DNA of 64,000 bases from contig CM042084.1 in assembly GCA_023512835.1 (NCBI GenBank), positions 53,919,031 to 53,983,030 of the forward strand, read 5' to 3'. This stretch comes from Taxillus chinensis (lineage: Eukaryota; Streptophyta; Magnoliopsida; Santalales; Loranthaceae). The notes below the pieces were generated by a model that made no database searches, was not told the origin of the DNA, and saw only the letters and a list, made by a program, of their open reading frames with translations. Shown here in pieces: positions 46,983 to 57,599 of this stretch. The translations under genes and the position numbers were made by a program. How positions within the stretch are numbered: position 1 is the stretch's first letter; each line of letters begins with the position of its first letter.

Positions 46983-47960
46983 GAGAATGGAAAATGATGG
47001 AGCAACGGTTAGCGATGCTTGGCGTGCAACCTGCTGAGAAGGATGGAGCTATCCTTTGTCCTCTCACCGTGATACCAGAGTTGTATCAGCGTGTCCGTGA
47101 GGGACAGTTAGCGACATGGATCGTGAGGTGATCCGGGCCGGGAGAGAGGCCGGAGAGCGTCGAGGACGGACAGAAGGAGTTGAGCATGAGCTGAAATTTC
47201 GAGGGCGTCCGATAGTACCACCTCCCTTGCGTGAGGATGTGCTGAGGGAATTTCATCATTCCCGTTTGGCTGTACATCCAGGAGGAACTAAGATGTATCA
47301 TGCCGTTCGCGTTACGCCTGTGGCCGGGGCTGAAACGGAATGTAGCGTAGTTTGTTTCCATGTGCCTTACCGGTCGAAGTGAAGCGCGAACACCAACGAC
47401 CCGTGGTCAATTAGCCTTTACCTGTGTCGAGTGGAGGTGGGAGCATATTACCATGGACTTCGTGACGGGACTTCCTACAACTTCTGGGAGAAAGGACATG
47501 ATTTGGGTCATAGTGGACCGCTTAACTAAGTCAGCCCATTTCTTGGCAATTCGAGAGCGCGACTCTATCGGCACGTTAAGCCGGTTGTATGTTGATGAAA
47601 TTGTCCGCTTGCACGGAGTACCCTTGTCTATTGTTTCAGACAGGGGATGCGCGGTTTACATCCCGGTTTTGGGGAGGTCTGCAGGAAGCATTGGGAACCC
47701 GACTTAATTTGAGTACCGCATTCCATCCCGAGACCGATGGTCAGTCCGAGAGGACCATTCAAACATTGGAAGACTTGTTGAGGGCTTGTGTACTTGATTT
47801 TGGAGGATCATGGGCTTCCCACCTTCCTCTGGTGGAGTTTGCCTATAATAACGATTACCAGTCTTCGATTGGGATGGCCCCGTTTGAGGCATTGTATGGC
47901 CGACCGTGTCGGTCTCCATTATGTTGGGCGAGGCGGAGAGGCAGCCTTTGTTAGGACCTC
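46983..47960 (+). pseudogene. pol: G2 integrase
   Basis: Zinc-binding region with FHHSRLAVHPGGTKMYHAV (about 47250-47310), then catalytic core WEHITMDFVTGLP, DRLTKSAHFLAIRERDS and RLHGVPLSIVSDRG (47360-47640), then a frame change into FHPETDGQSERTIQTLEDLL and EFAYNNDYQSSIGMAPFEAL (47589-47930). The catalytic Asp/Asp/Glu positions are present across frames. Confidence 0.88.
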
Positions 47961-48497
47961 AATTGGTCCAGGAGGCTACGGCAAAGTTCACTGATTCGCA
48001 ACGCCTTCTTACGGCTCAGAGGCACGGAAGTCTTATGCGGATCGCCGACGCCGACCGTTGGAGTTTTTGGTGGGAGACCACGTATTCCTTCGTGTTTCTC
48101 CACGAAGAGGCATAAGAGATTTGGGACCCGGGTCCAAGTTGTCCCCTGGTACATTGGACCGTTCGAGATTTTGAGCGAGTTGGACCTGTTGCTTATAGGT
48201 TGGCGTTACCACCTCGTTTGAGCGAGTTCATAATGTTTTCCATGTATCCCGGTTGCGGAAATATCATCCAGATCCCACACACGTGCTAGATTGGGGTACC
48301 CTGGATCTTGGAGAGGATGTGTGTGTGTGTCGAGACACCCATTCGTATTGTCGATAAGCGCGAGAAGCAGTTGCGAGGTAAGACTATTCCGTTGGTTCGG
48401 GTGTTGTGGCAACACCGAGGCCGGAGGAAGAGACTGGGAGCGTGAGACCGAGATGCGTGCTCATTATCCTGATCTGTTCGAGGACGAACAACTCTGA
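47961..48497 (+). pseudogene. pol: G2 integrase C-terminus with chromodomain-like tail
   Basis: Frames continue the integrase C-terminal region (VGPVAYRLALPPRLSE, about 48170-48225), then a chromodomain-like segment with TPIRIVDKREKQLRGKTIPL and LVRVLWQHRG (about 48335-48415) and the closing WERETEMRAHYPDLFEDEQL before TGA at 48495-48497. A chromodomain at this place defines chromoviruses, and is thought to guide insertion into marked chromatin. Confidence 0.8.
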
Positions 48498-48696
48498 AGG
48501 AGGGGAGGAGGGCAAGCATCAAACTTCAACATAATCGGTACTTGCCCAACTAGTTATGACCATGTAGAGTGTATAAATGTGTGAAATAATTTGTGATTTG
48601 TTGTGTATTAATTTGTGCTAGGGTGTTAGAGGCCTATGCTTTGGTTGTGATTGTTTTCTTTCATTTCACCTTTTCTTTTCGAGGACGAAAAGTCTT

Positions 48697-48709
48697 AAGG
48701 GGGAGAGGA
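48697..48709 (+). other. G2 polypurine tract
   Basis: AAGGGGGAGAGGA directly before the 3' LTR. Confidence 0.9.
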
Positions 48710-49276
48710 TGTAAGGACCCGTACCTTGAGTTAGTCAAAGTTAGTCACAGTTTTGCCTTCAGAGTAGAGTTTTTCTAGATTTTGACCTAGTGAATGGGCT
48801 CAAATGAATTCACGTGCAAAAGGAAAGATGCTTAGAATGATGTCCTCTATCTACCACAGAAGTTTCAGGCCAAACGGACGTGTATGTGAGGTGCACGTGA
48901 TATGGGTCCAATTCACGTGCAAGTGTGATTGTCTTCCAAATGATGCAAGGAGGCTAGGGGTGAAGTTTGAGAGCATTTGGAGTCCATTTGGGTTGCACGT
49001 GAATTGGGAATTCACGTGCAAATTGGCGTGCGACCATATTTTTGCATGGTTCCCTTGGTTTTGACATTCTAATGATCTTTCTCCAAAGGACCATGTTGAA
49101 ATTCCGAGTATTTTGGCCTATATGGGTGCGGAAAGGTGCTAACTTGTGTGATCAAAACTACGTCGTTTTGATCCCTGGGTTTACTTAATCAAAACTACGT
49201 CGTTTTGATGTGGTGTAGTGTCTATATAAGGAGGGCTTGAGTTTGAGTTTAGGGTTCTTGTGTTCTTCCTTGCTGC

Positions 49277-49311
<35 letters not shown>

Positions 49312-50673
49312 CTCCGGGCCTTGCCGTGGTGGTTCGCGTCGTGGGGAGCGTCTAGCGTGGAGGTTAGGACAAAAGCCTGAGGTAGGGATTCATGTCCTTC
49401 CAAACTCTCCTCTGTTTTAGGATATTCACCTATATATATATATGTAAATCCATATAGGTGTGATCTCCTATATGGATGTTGGCCTTCAAGTGGCATGTTC
49501 CGTTGATTTGATGTTGAATTTGGCCTGAGGATTTTCTCGGGTTTGTTTATGCACACTATGTGTTTGATGAAATGTCTAAGAGGTCTGACACTATGTGTTT
49601 GATAAAATGTCTGTGAGGCCTGCATGCCATGTATTCAATATAATGCCCGTGAGACCTTGTATATGAGTGCTTGATGATATACCTGTGACTGGTGTGTACC
49701 GGTGTTTGATTTGTATTTGATTTTTTAGCCTATGAGGCTGATGTGTGTGATCGGTATCCGACCATGTTGGTCCTTCCGAGATAAAGTGTAAATGCTTGTC
49801 TGAGTTTACATGTTGAGATGTAATCTTTATCTTTGTTCGTTGATCTGTTTGAGACCGAGCTGAGATATGGGCCAGGGCACAATAGCTGGACCCCTTTGAG
49901 ATTTGGCCAGGACGTGGTCCTGAGTCTCGGTGTAGCACTCACGACGGTGGGCTAAGTCTACACCCATTCCTGAGGGTAGATATGGCGCCCGAGGAGGTGG
50001 TTGACCATATCCGACTCGGGTGGAAAATGTTGCATTGGTGTCCATGCAACATTCGCCTGAATGTGGTATGTCATGTCGCCGTGGTGGCGGGGTGTCCTCT
50101 GCCCTTCGGTGCGGGTTCGGGTAAAGAGTGTTTACGGGTGATGTTTGTGCGTTAGCCTTAGGCACAACACGAGCACAAGCATACACATATCATGCATGTT
50201 GTACGGACGGGACGGGTCCGGGGAGACGGGATCCCTACCGAGCCGTGGTTTGCTCACCCCTCCTATAAACTGTTCTTTTGCGGGGTTTAGCAGGCGGTAG
50301 GTGAAGGTCGAGGAGCTAGGCCCCCGAGGCCGAAAGCTTTATATTATTTCCTTTGTTGTACTCTGGTTTTATGTGTTTGGATTTTGGTTTGGTTTTATTG
50401 ATGGCTTCATAGGGGTTTTTCCCAGGTCGGGTTGTAATGAACATTTAGTCTTTGAAATGAAATAAAATGAGATGTTGTTATTCAATTTGTGTTTGTGTGC
50501 ATGGTTTGGGAACAGGAGCATGCCCCTTGGCATGTTAGCCTGATTGTGCGGGTTTGGGACAGCACCCGTGCTAGAAGTCCTTTTAAGGTGCTTGCACCAA
50601 CCCCTTGTCCCTTCGGGTGCGGGCATGGGTAGTCACTACTCATTTCCAAGTGGAAGGAAATTGGGGCGTGACA
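48710..50673 (+). repeat. G2 3' LTR (1964 bp)
   Basis: Copy of 41371-43318. Differences are mostly indels of 1-5 bases. Promoter block 49150-49231, (AG)n about 49279-49308, hairpin 49448-49477. Confidence 0.93.
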
Positions 50674-50678
50674 GTCAA

Positions 50679-50738
50679 AATCTAGAAAAACTCTACTCGG
50701 AAGGCAAAACTAACTAACTCAAGGTACGGGTTCTTACA
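50679..50738 (-). repeat. Solo LTR S, 60-bp remainder
   Basis: The start of LTR S on the far side of G2, ending AGGTACGGGTTCTTACA (reverse of TGTAAGAACCCGTACCT). Followed by TSD ATTTC (50739-50743). Confidence 0.9.
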
Positions 50739-50743
50739 ATTTC

Positions 50744-51350
50744 AAATGTAGTTAAACTATTCTACAACTCCTGTAATGTCATAGATTCCAGGTCTCAACT
50801 ATTTTCCTGAACTTCTACCCTTGGAATAAATCTTTTAGGTAGAATCCTCAATACTTTCTTTATAATTGTAAAATTTTTCTTGTTTTTACCATGACTCTTC
50901 ATGTCATTAACAATTTCAATTAATCGCATAGAGAATTCATGTATGCTCTCATGTTCCTCTATCTTGAGAGTTTCATACTTCAGGATGTACAGTTGTAGCC
51001 TAATTTCCTTCAGTTTGCCATCACCTTGATAAACACTCTTCAGTTTATCTCATAGATCTTTTGTCACTCTATAATCCATAACTTTGGCATATTTAGAGTC
51101 TATGAGTACAGATGTGATAACACTCAAGGCTCTGCCATTTTGCTCATAAGTTCTCTTTTCAGCTTCTGTGGGTTCTTTGTTATCAATGGGTTTTATTTAT
51201 CCATCTCTAATAACCCGCTCACCATCCATACCCATGGACATGAATATAGTCTTGATTCTACCTCTCCACATTTTATAATTGTGCCATTAAAAATAGACAC
51301 CCTCTTTGCATAGTTAGAGTTGGTACTCGGTTTGCTGATAGGAATCTCCA
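50744..51350 (-). pseudogene. gag: C0 gag N-terminus
   Basis: ATG at 51350 (MEIPISKPSTNSNYAKRVSI). A one-base frame change near the phrase FNGT is followed by MWRGRIKTIFMSMGMDGERV. Later VLIDSKYAKVMDYRVT, LKSVYQGDGKLKEIRLQLY and EHESIHEFSMRLIEIVND read clearly: standard copia gag wording. Several stops. Interrupted at 50743 by S/G2 and resumes at 39673. Confidence 0.85.
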
Positions 51351-51483
51351 TTTATCTATATATATAAAAATATGAACTCTTGTCTGGTCACTAAGCTGTT
51401 AAGCCATAAATCAGTAACACAAATATGCTAGTCTGTAAGATTACTTCTCAACAGAATAATAGATCTGCCTCCAGTAAGAAGAA

Positions 51484-51495
51484 GCTTTGATACGA
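51484..51495 (-). other. C0 primer binding site (decayed)
   Basis: Element-sense TCGTATCAAAGC, two mismatches from TGGTATCAGAGC, located upstream of the gag ATG where a primer site belongs. Confidence 0.6.
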
Positions 51496-51497
51496 AT

Positions 51498-52794
51498 TAA
51501 TATTCCCGAGATTCTAATAAGGTTATTATAGGTTGCCCGAACATATATAGAGAGGGGGGGTGAATTTGTATGCTTAAAACTAATTCCATTAGTTTTTAAA
51601 CTCTTAATAAAGAGCAAGTCGTTTACTTGGGAGATTAATCTCAAATGCGTTTGCTTCTTGGGTGATGTCTTTAGTGTTATGTGCAAAATCACGTTAGCAG
51701 CAAGTACGTAAGGAAAAAGACAAAGACACACAATATACGTGGTTCGATCAATGTGATCTACTTCATGGTGGCGATAGTGTACCTACACCGAATCCAATCC
51801 ACTATATCTTTTAATACAGTATGGTCTTGCCCTTGTCACAGCAAAATTAACTCTCTTATCTTTTAAATGCAATTACAAAAATAACAATACTTTAGAACTC
51901 ACTCACTATGATGAACTGTCTAGCATAATCTGCTCCTACATACACAAATGTTTGCACTTTTTGATTCTCAACCACACCTTTACCAAATTACTATCTGTTC
52001 GTTGAATGCAAACAAATGAGGCTTGATGAACTTACTATAAATCTGGCTCTCAAAATATCTTCTCTCTATTTTTCGAACTTCTCTCTGTTTTGGCCTTAGT
52101 ATCTCTCTTGATTTTATGTGTATGATGCTTACCAAAAGTGAGGCATATTTCTTCCTTTTATAGGATGGTCATTGAGCAAATCCATAAACTAGGGTTAGCA
52201 ATATTCCATTTCTTATCTCCATTATTGAGTCATATCACTCTAGCCTTGGATAGTTTCCATATGTTCATTCTAACACTTTAGGTACTCCAAGTATATCGTT
52301 AGAATAACTTACAAAGACAATATCCTTATCTACGTTTTAATCTTCGATTAGCTATTGCCTCGAAGATGCATTCCATAGATGTCTTTATAATTTTTTAGCA
52401 GTGTCTCCAATTTAGAGCCAATAACAGTCTGATTTTCCAGTTTAGAGCCAAAAACAATCTAACCTTTGGGTCTGCAAGTCTTCGAGTCTTTGAGGTTTCA
52501 ATTTAGAACTAGCGACCAACAGAACTCTGACTTTGTTAATCTTCGACTTCTGTCCTTGAGTCTTTGACCCTTCAAACTTTGACTCTTCGAGATCGCTACT
52601 CTTTACCCAGCTGAATACTAGAACATTACTGCTTCGGTTTTTCGAGTCTACGAGTTCAGGGTACAAATGAACACAGTACATAATCAAACGCCCTTTATGA
52701 GCTCATTCTAAGAGATCACTCTACGAAGTTGTCCAACCAAGTATAGGTATATAGTCTGTCCAGCAACCCTCTTGCTAAATACAGACTGTTGACA
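51498..52794 (-). repeat. C0 5' LTR (about 1.3 kb, limits approximate)
   Basis: Element-sense start TGTCAACAGTCTG at 52794; end just outside the primer site. It carries the GGGGGGGTGAAT block near its end (plus strand about 51554-51564) that many copia LTRs have. No second copy is in the window, so the limits rest on the terminal TG, the primer site and the gag start. Confidence 0.6.
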
Positions 52795-53190
52795 ATAATA
52801 ACCACCCAAAAGATACTATGGGAACAACACCTTCACAACCCTAGTCCTCCTCTCGATCTCTATAGAGCTTCTCTCTACTCTTTTGTACTTCGTCTATATA
52901 AGCAAAGACTCTCTCCTTCTCTACAAAGCTTCTCTCTCTCTTTTCCCTTCTTCCAAATATAGTTTAGGTTTTGAAAGAATGCTTGCTTGAAGCTCTGACA
53001 TTGTAAGTTCCTTCCAAAGTTCCAAAGGTTTGTATAATATATTCCAAAGTATATTAATGAAATAAATTATATATATATATAATTTATATATATATATATA
53101 TGTATTCCCTCTTCTCCCTCATCTTCTAGTGTAATATATATTGTATATATTTAAGATCCTATACTTAAACTAATATGATTTATGTTGTGG

Positions 53191-53227
<37 letters not shown>

Positions 53228-53708
53228 TTGATATATATGTTTTATTATTATAATAATTAGTAGTCATTATCTCTTTTCCTCTTTTTCTTGCACGTTCCAG
53301 ATATTAATGAAGCCATGACCACCAACTCGAAAGACACATTAAAATTAACCACAGTTCTTTGTTTGGAAATGGTTCAGCAAATGTTATATATAGAACCCTT
53401 CATAAATCTCACACCAAATTAGCTTACGTTCATATATTTATTTTGCAGTTTATATATACATCAAGAGTCCTAGGACAATCTATAAAAATATTCAAAAAAA
53501 AAAAATTAGAGGAAGTTGTCTAGTTGAAAGTAAGACATGACAACCGATTGTCTATCCTGTATATATATATTGCTTGGTTATAATACATATTAAAGGCTGG
53601 CCTCTTCCTAACATGAAAGGGGTTGATAATAAGAGCAGGTAGGTAGTTGGAATGGGAGAAAGTGACGAAAAATGAGAAGCAATCCATATTTTCCGATTAT
53701 ACGCATGG
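52795..53708. other. TA-rich spacer downstream of phosphoribulokinase
   Basis: Two long (TA)n microsatellites at about 53067-53101 and 53195-53225. A plus-strand TCTATATAAGC at about 52910-52920 looks like a TATA box followed by pyrimidine-rich sequence, but no ORF follows. TTTATT at 53437-53442, i.e. AATAAA on the minus strand 267 bp after the phosphoribulokinase stop, could be its poly(A) signal. No gene seen. Confidence 0.6.
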
Positions 53709-56700
53709 TTACACTCTGGAGGTTTGGAGCCGAGAGGCTGCCTTTCCGGCAATGAGCTTCTCATAGAGGTCGCGGATCTTGAGGCCGACAATGGTTTGAA
53801 AGAGGCCAGTGCCGTTGTTGCTTCCAGGGAAATCTGAGTGCTTCAGCATCTGCTGCGTTACCTCCCCGTAGAACTTGGTAGAGATGTTGCTCAAGTGGCT
53901 TTCCACGTATATCAGTTCATCCAGCCTATCAAATTCCCCATCCATTTCCAGCACTGATACCTGTGATCATTGATTAAATATTAATGCCTTGGCAATCCTC
54001 GTACCCTGAAAAATGTTACATCACTACCTAAATTGATTTATTTTTTCCCCTTTCTTCTTAATGCATTCACATCCCAGTTGTACAAAGTGACGTAAAATTG
54101 AGGAGATTAATATATCTATATATCAGCTCATCACGCGTTATATTAGGAAGCATATTGTATATATATATATATATATATAGCTCATGGCCGAAGGAGCTAG
54201 CTCGTGTGTATATGTTACCTCGTGGGAGAAGTAGCTATCTGGACCGTACAAGAACTTGATGCCGGGATAAGAGCAAGTGAGCTTCCTGCCACAAGGGATC
54301 CAAGAGATGGTGGAGCCTTCATCGAAGAGGTAGACCGGACTGAAATACCTGACCCCTTCTTTCATTATCAGCCTCACTCTCAGCACCTTTCCCTCGTTGT
54401 CGTCCGGTATGAGTTGGGTTGGCAACACCTCTATCACCGCATCCGCATATTGTTTTTGTGGATCTATTGCAATTCATCATGGTTTTAGTGTAGATTTTGG
54501 TGTGCAACTATAGTATTGTTTTCTGGTTATATATACACAGTGTTTTTGGTAGATGAAGGCGGGGGACCGGGGTGGAATGGAATTAAATTAAAGACCGATG
54601 ACCAAACATATATACACTTTCTAAATATTAAAATATTTATTAAAATTAAAGAAAAAAGATTGGAGCCTGCAAAGTGCATTTTTATTTGGCTTGATGATTA
54701 CTGCTGTCACAATCCCTCGTGAAAAATACAAATACGAGAGTGATTTTTGATATATGGTGGAACAAAAAGTTACCGATATATGCATCAAAATCTGGCTTTC
54801 GAGCTTCGATGCTGGCCTTGATACTCTCTAAGCTGTGGCCTCGCTCCGCCATGTCTCGCTGCACCTCATTCCAAGCACCGACCATTAGATCACATTTTGT
54901 GTGTAGATATAATTTTACTACTTATAAGGAAGTAATAGTAAGGGTTCATGCATTGACTTTCTATTGCATACTTTCAAATAATAACTGAAAGATGAAAAAA
55001 TATATGTACTTATCAAATTTTATAATAGGTACAAATTTATAAAACTTTTAATTTAGGTAATTAATAATAACATTTTATTTCACCACATAAATTAAAAGTT
55101 TTATAAATTTATAAGTGTCATCTGATAAGTATTTGACAATACTAAATTTGAATTAGACTTTTGAATTTTGGAAAAACGTTATTTGACAAAGCTAAAGTGT
55201 TTATATTCATATTATGTACTCGTTTGTTTCTCTACTAGAATGTACAACGAAAATTTATGACGAAAAAAGTATTGCAAACTGGAAATTAAACAATTATTTT
55301 GAACAATAGAAATCTGGATAGTCCTTGGGAAAGGTATTAGAGTCTCACATTAGATAAAGTAACTAACCAAAGGTAGTCTCTCCTATAGTCAATTGATTTT
55401 AGGATGTTGACCCATGTATTTTAATATGGTATTAGAGCAAGTTGTGTTTCCACTCACGATATTTATTCTGTGAGGAGTTTGTTCCCAATGTTCCGCCTTA
55501 CTTACGATTTTCGGCCGTGTGTATCATCCATGTTGCCACGTGAGGAGGATCTGTTAGAGTCCCACATTGGAAAAAGTAACAAACTTATAGATCCTAGTAT
55601 AGAACCAATGATAGTCTCTCCTACAATTAATTGATTTTAAGACGTTGACCCTTAAATTCTAATAAAAGGGATATTGAAGTGTTGTTACCTGAATTTTCCA
55701 CATGAATTTGACTTCGTTACTGATGTCCAAGTAGATGCTGAAGTCCAGTAGATCCCTCACACGCTCATCATACCTAAATGTTCATTGGAGTTAGCTTAAA
55801 TAATTAGTAATCAAAATGAAAAGTAGCTCCATCCCAAATGTCGATCAATGTTCACAACCCATTTAGGAAAGGTAGTGAGTTTGTAATTCATTTGTTTAGT
55901 AACAATGAAACTCAAGGCACTTTCGAAGCCCATTATCTTCAACTCTGGCTGATTAATTGTATTTTCTTGTATTTCTGAAGTTAGTTATATTTTTATTATT
56001 TTCAACAAAAACATTTTTAAATAAATTTTAAAAAATCAAAAATCAGAATGCGACACTACCAATAGTTCTCGATAAAATGCCCCTTGGGATGATGTTCTTT
56101 CTTTATTTGAAAGAACCGCAGGCAAGTTAATTATAAAATACGAGGAAGGAAAAAAATAAAATTTTTAAACGACAGTTGTTTGATAACAGATGTTTTGAAC
56201 TTGTAAATTAAATGACAAATATAATTGACAGTTTTATTTTCACCTATAGCAGCATGCCAGGCGTAGACACATGTTTAAGTGCAGCTTGTTACGTAGGTAA
56301 TTTGAGGTGTTGCTGGCTGAGAAAATTGAATATTAAAATGATACGTAAAGTTTGTATTTGAAAATAAGCAAACCACGTAAGAGATATGACCAGTGCATAT
56401 ATTAGTATAGATATTGGATTTTAATCCCGGGGCATTAAAATGCCATTACCTTGTAACATAACTAAATTCTATCAAAAGCTAGTCATCATTACAGAAAAAA
56501 GAAGGGAAAAAATGAGATGAAAATTAAAAGGAAACAAATGTTTGTGAAATCGCCCGTGCAATGCAGATGAACCTTTCTTGTCGTCTTCTTCATCTTCTTC
56601 AATTGTGAATGGATAAAGGGTGGCAGTCAGAGTTAATTATTTCAAATAAAAAAAATCCGTGAAGGAAATATGTTTTTATTCTTCATCTCGAGCAAAAAAC

Positions 56701-57599
56701 ATTTTTTTAAGAAAAATCCTCTTTTTTATTCCACTCTTTACTTTTGACCGAATGGAGTTTTGATATATACTGGGTGATGAAATTTAATCATATACGGCTA
56801 ATACTAATGATAATAGTAGACCATCAATTAAAAATGCAATAATGATAAGACCATGATGACAACACACTTGAAGCCCTGAAAATTTTCTCAAGTGCTATAA
56901 AATTGTTTTACTTATTATTACCCATCGTCATTTTAATGATTCATTAACCTCAACTGTGAGGATATGAAGTAAACATATTATTCCAGAAACGAAAATGAAA
57001 ATAACCAACAATTAAACGTACATAGGGTGGAGGCCTTCAATGACAAGGATCTTAGGAGGCTTGATGAGCTCAGGTGGGTCCAGCAGCCCACTCACGTGAT
57101 TATAGATAGGTTTCTCCACCGCAACTCCATCCTTGAGAGCCTTCACCTGCTGGTACATCAAGTCGAAGTCATTGGCCCGAGGATCCAGGGCCGTCACCCC
57201 TTTTTCCTTCCTGCCGGTCCTGTCCAGTGAGTGGTAGTCATCCAGGCATATCACCGTTGTGGTATCGCTGATCAGTGTGTTGGAGTCCGGGTTTCCGCCC
57301 CTGGGAGGAGCTGCGGCGCCCCCAAATACGCTGGTCAGCCGCCGCATGAACGTGCTCTTCCCGCATCCTGAGTCCGCAGCCAGCCCGATCACCACCGTCC
57401 CTACGTCACCGCCTGCCGCTGCCAAGCATGACGCCCCGCCCCTTTTCCTACCTCCGCCTCTCCTTCCATAGCCGCCACTGCCTCCTCCGGTACCCGCGGA
57501 GTTGGAGCTGTAGAGAACCACCTGCTGCTTACTACTACAGCCCAAGGTTTGGGTGGGTATGGATTGGATTGTGTAGATTGTACAAAGTGAGGCTGCCAT
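53709..57599 (-). CDS. PRK: Phosphoribulokinase, chloroplast precursor (five exons, 414 residues)
   Basis: Catalyses ATP + ribulose 5-phosphate to ribulose 1,5-bisphosphate in the chloroplast stroma (Calvin-Benson cycle). Exons, 5' to 3': 57599-57022, 55773-55689, 54858-54774, 54463-54219, 53960-53709; sum 1245 bp, no frameshift, stop TAA. All introns are GT-AG (donors GTACGT, GTAACA, GTAACT, GTAACA). Residues 1 to about 63 form a transit peptide (MAASLCTIYTIQ start, Gly/Arg-rich end). The P-loop GLAADSGCGKST is at 72-83. Cys79 and Cys118 (in VICLDDYHS), 39 apart, match the thioredoxin-regulated pair Cys16/Cys55 of the spinach enzyme. Cys307 and Cys313 (IPCGRKLTC) match the C-terminal pair that takes part in redox control and the GAPDH-CP12 complex. 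Conserved blocks KPIYNHVSGLLDPPE, IEGLHPMYDERVRD, DEGSTISWIPCG and FPGSNNGTGLFQTIVGLKI are intact. Length is slightly above the usual 395-405. It appears functional. Intron 2 carries a TRIM and intron 4 a (TA)n tract. Confidence 0.96.
54158..54179. repeat. (TA)n microsatellite in PRK intron 4
   Basis: 22 bp of alternating T and A, about 40 bp inside the donor side of the last intron (53961-54218). Confidence 0.9.
55335..55664 (+). mobile_element. TRIM (miniature LTR retrotransposon) in PRK intron 2
   Basis: 330 bp with direct terminal repeats 55335-55436 and 55552-55664 sharing TTAGAGTCYCACATT, TAGTCTCTCCTA and AATTGATTTTA. A primer site TGGTATTAGAGC (55437-55448, one change from the tRNA-Met-type site) follows the left repeat. 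A purine-rich GTGAGGAGGATC precedes the right repeat. Flanks AAAGG at 55330-55334 and 55665-55669 form a perfect 5-bp TSD. No coding capacity. These are the defining features of a TRIM. Confidence 0.85.

Larger units (their letters stand above)
41371..50673 (+). mobile_element. G2: complete Tekay-like chromovirus (Ty3/gypsy), inserted in solo LTR S
   Basis: 9303 bp with LTRs 41371-43318 and 48710-50673 and perfect TSD GTCAA (41366-41370 and 50674-50678). It has a primer site, gag, protease, reverse transcriptase, RNase H, integrase, a chromodomain-like C-terminus and a polypurine tract, all in chromovirus order. LTR size near 1.95 kb and phrases such as PETDGQSERTIQTLEDLLRA fit the Tekay/Del lineage. 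The host is a related LTR in the opposite orientation. Every ORF is broken by short indels, although the two LTRs are very similar apart from such indels. Confidence 0.93.
2060..52794 (-). mobile_element. C0: old Ty1/copia element carrying all nested insertions
   Basis: Outer host element, minus strand, in order from the right: 5' LTR (51498-52794), primer site (51484-51495), gag N-terminus (50744-51350), gag zinc-knuckle region (39375-39673), gag tail, protease and integrase (31919-34348), then integrase end, reverse transcriptase and RNase H (3266 down to about 2060). The pieces are separated by E1 (3267-31918), G1 (34349-39369) and solo LTR S with G2 inside (39674-50738). Removing these and their duplicated target sites leaves about 6 kb, a normal copia size for a copy lacking one LTR. 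The parts join in consistent protein order at each TSD-marked junction, which is the main evidence that they are one element. The left limit is approximate. Confidence 0.85.

Noticed and set aside
52900..52980. Plus-strand gene starting at the TATA-like sequence near 52910
   Set aside because: No ORF with a recognisable product follows before the (TA)n tracts.
57012..57021. Extension of PRK exon 1 beyond HPMY
   Set aside because: The donor GTACGT at 57021-57016 joins exactly to the exon beginning at 55773, restoring the conserved HPMYDERVRD block.
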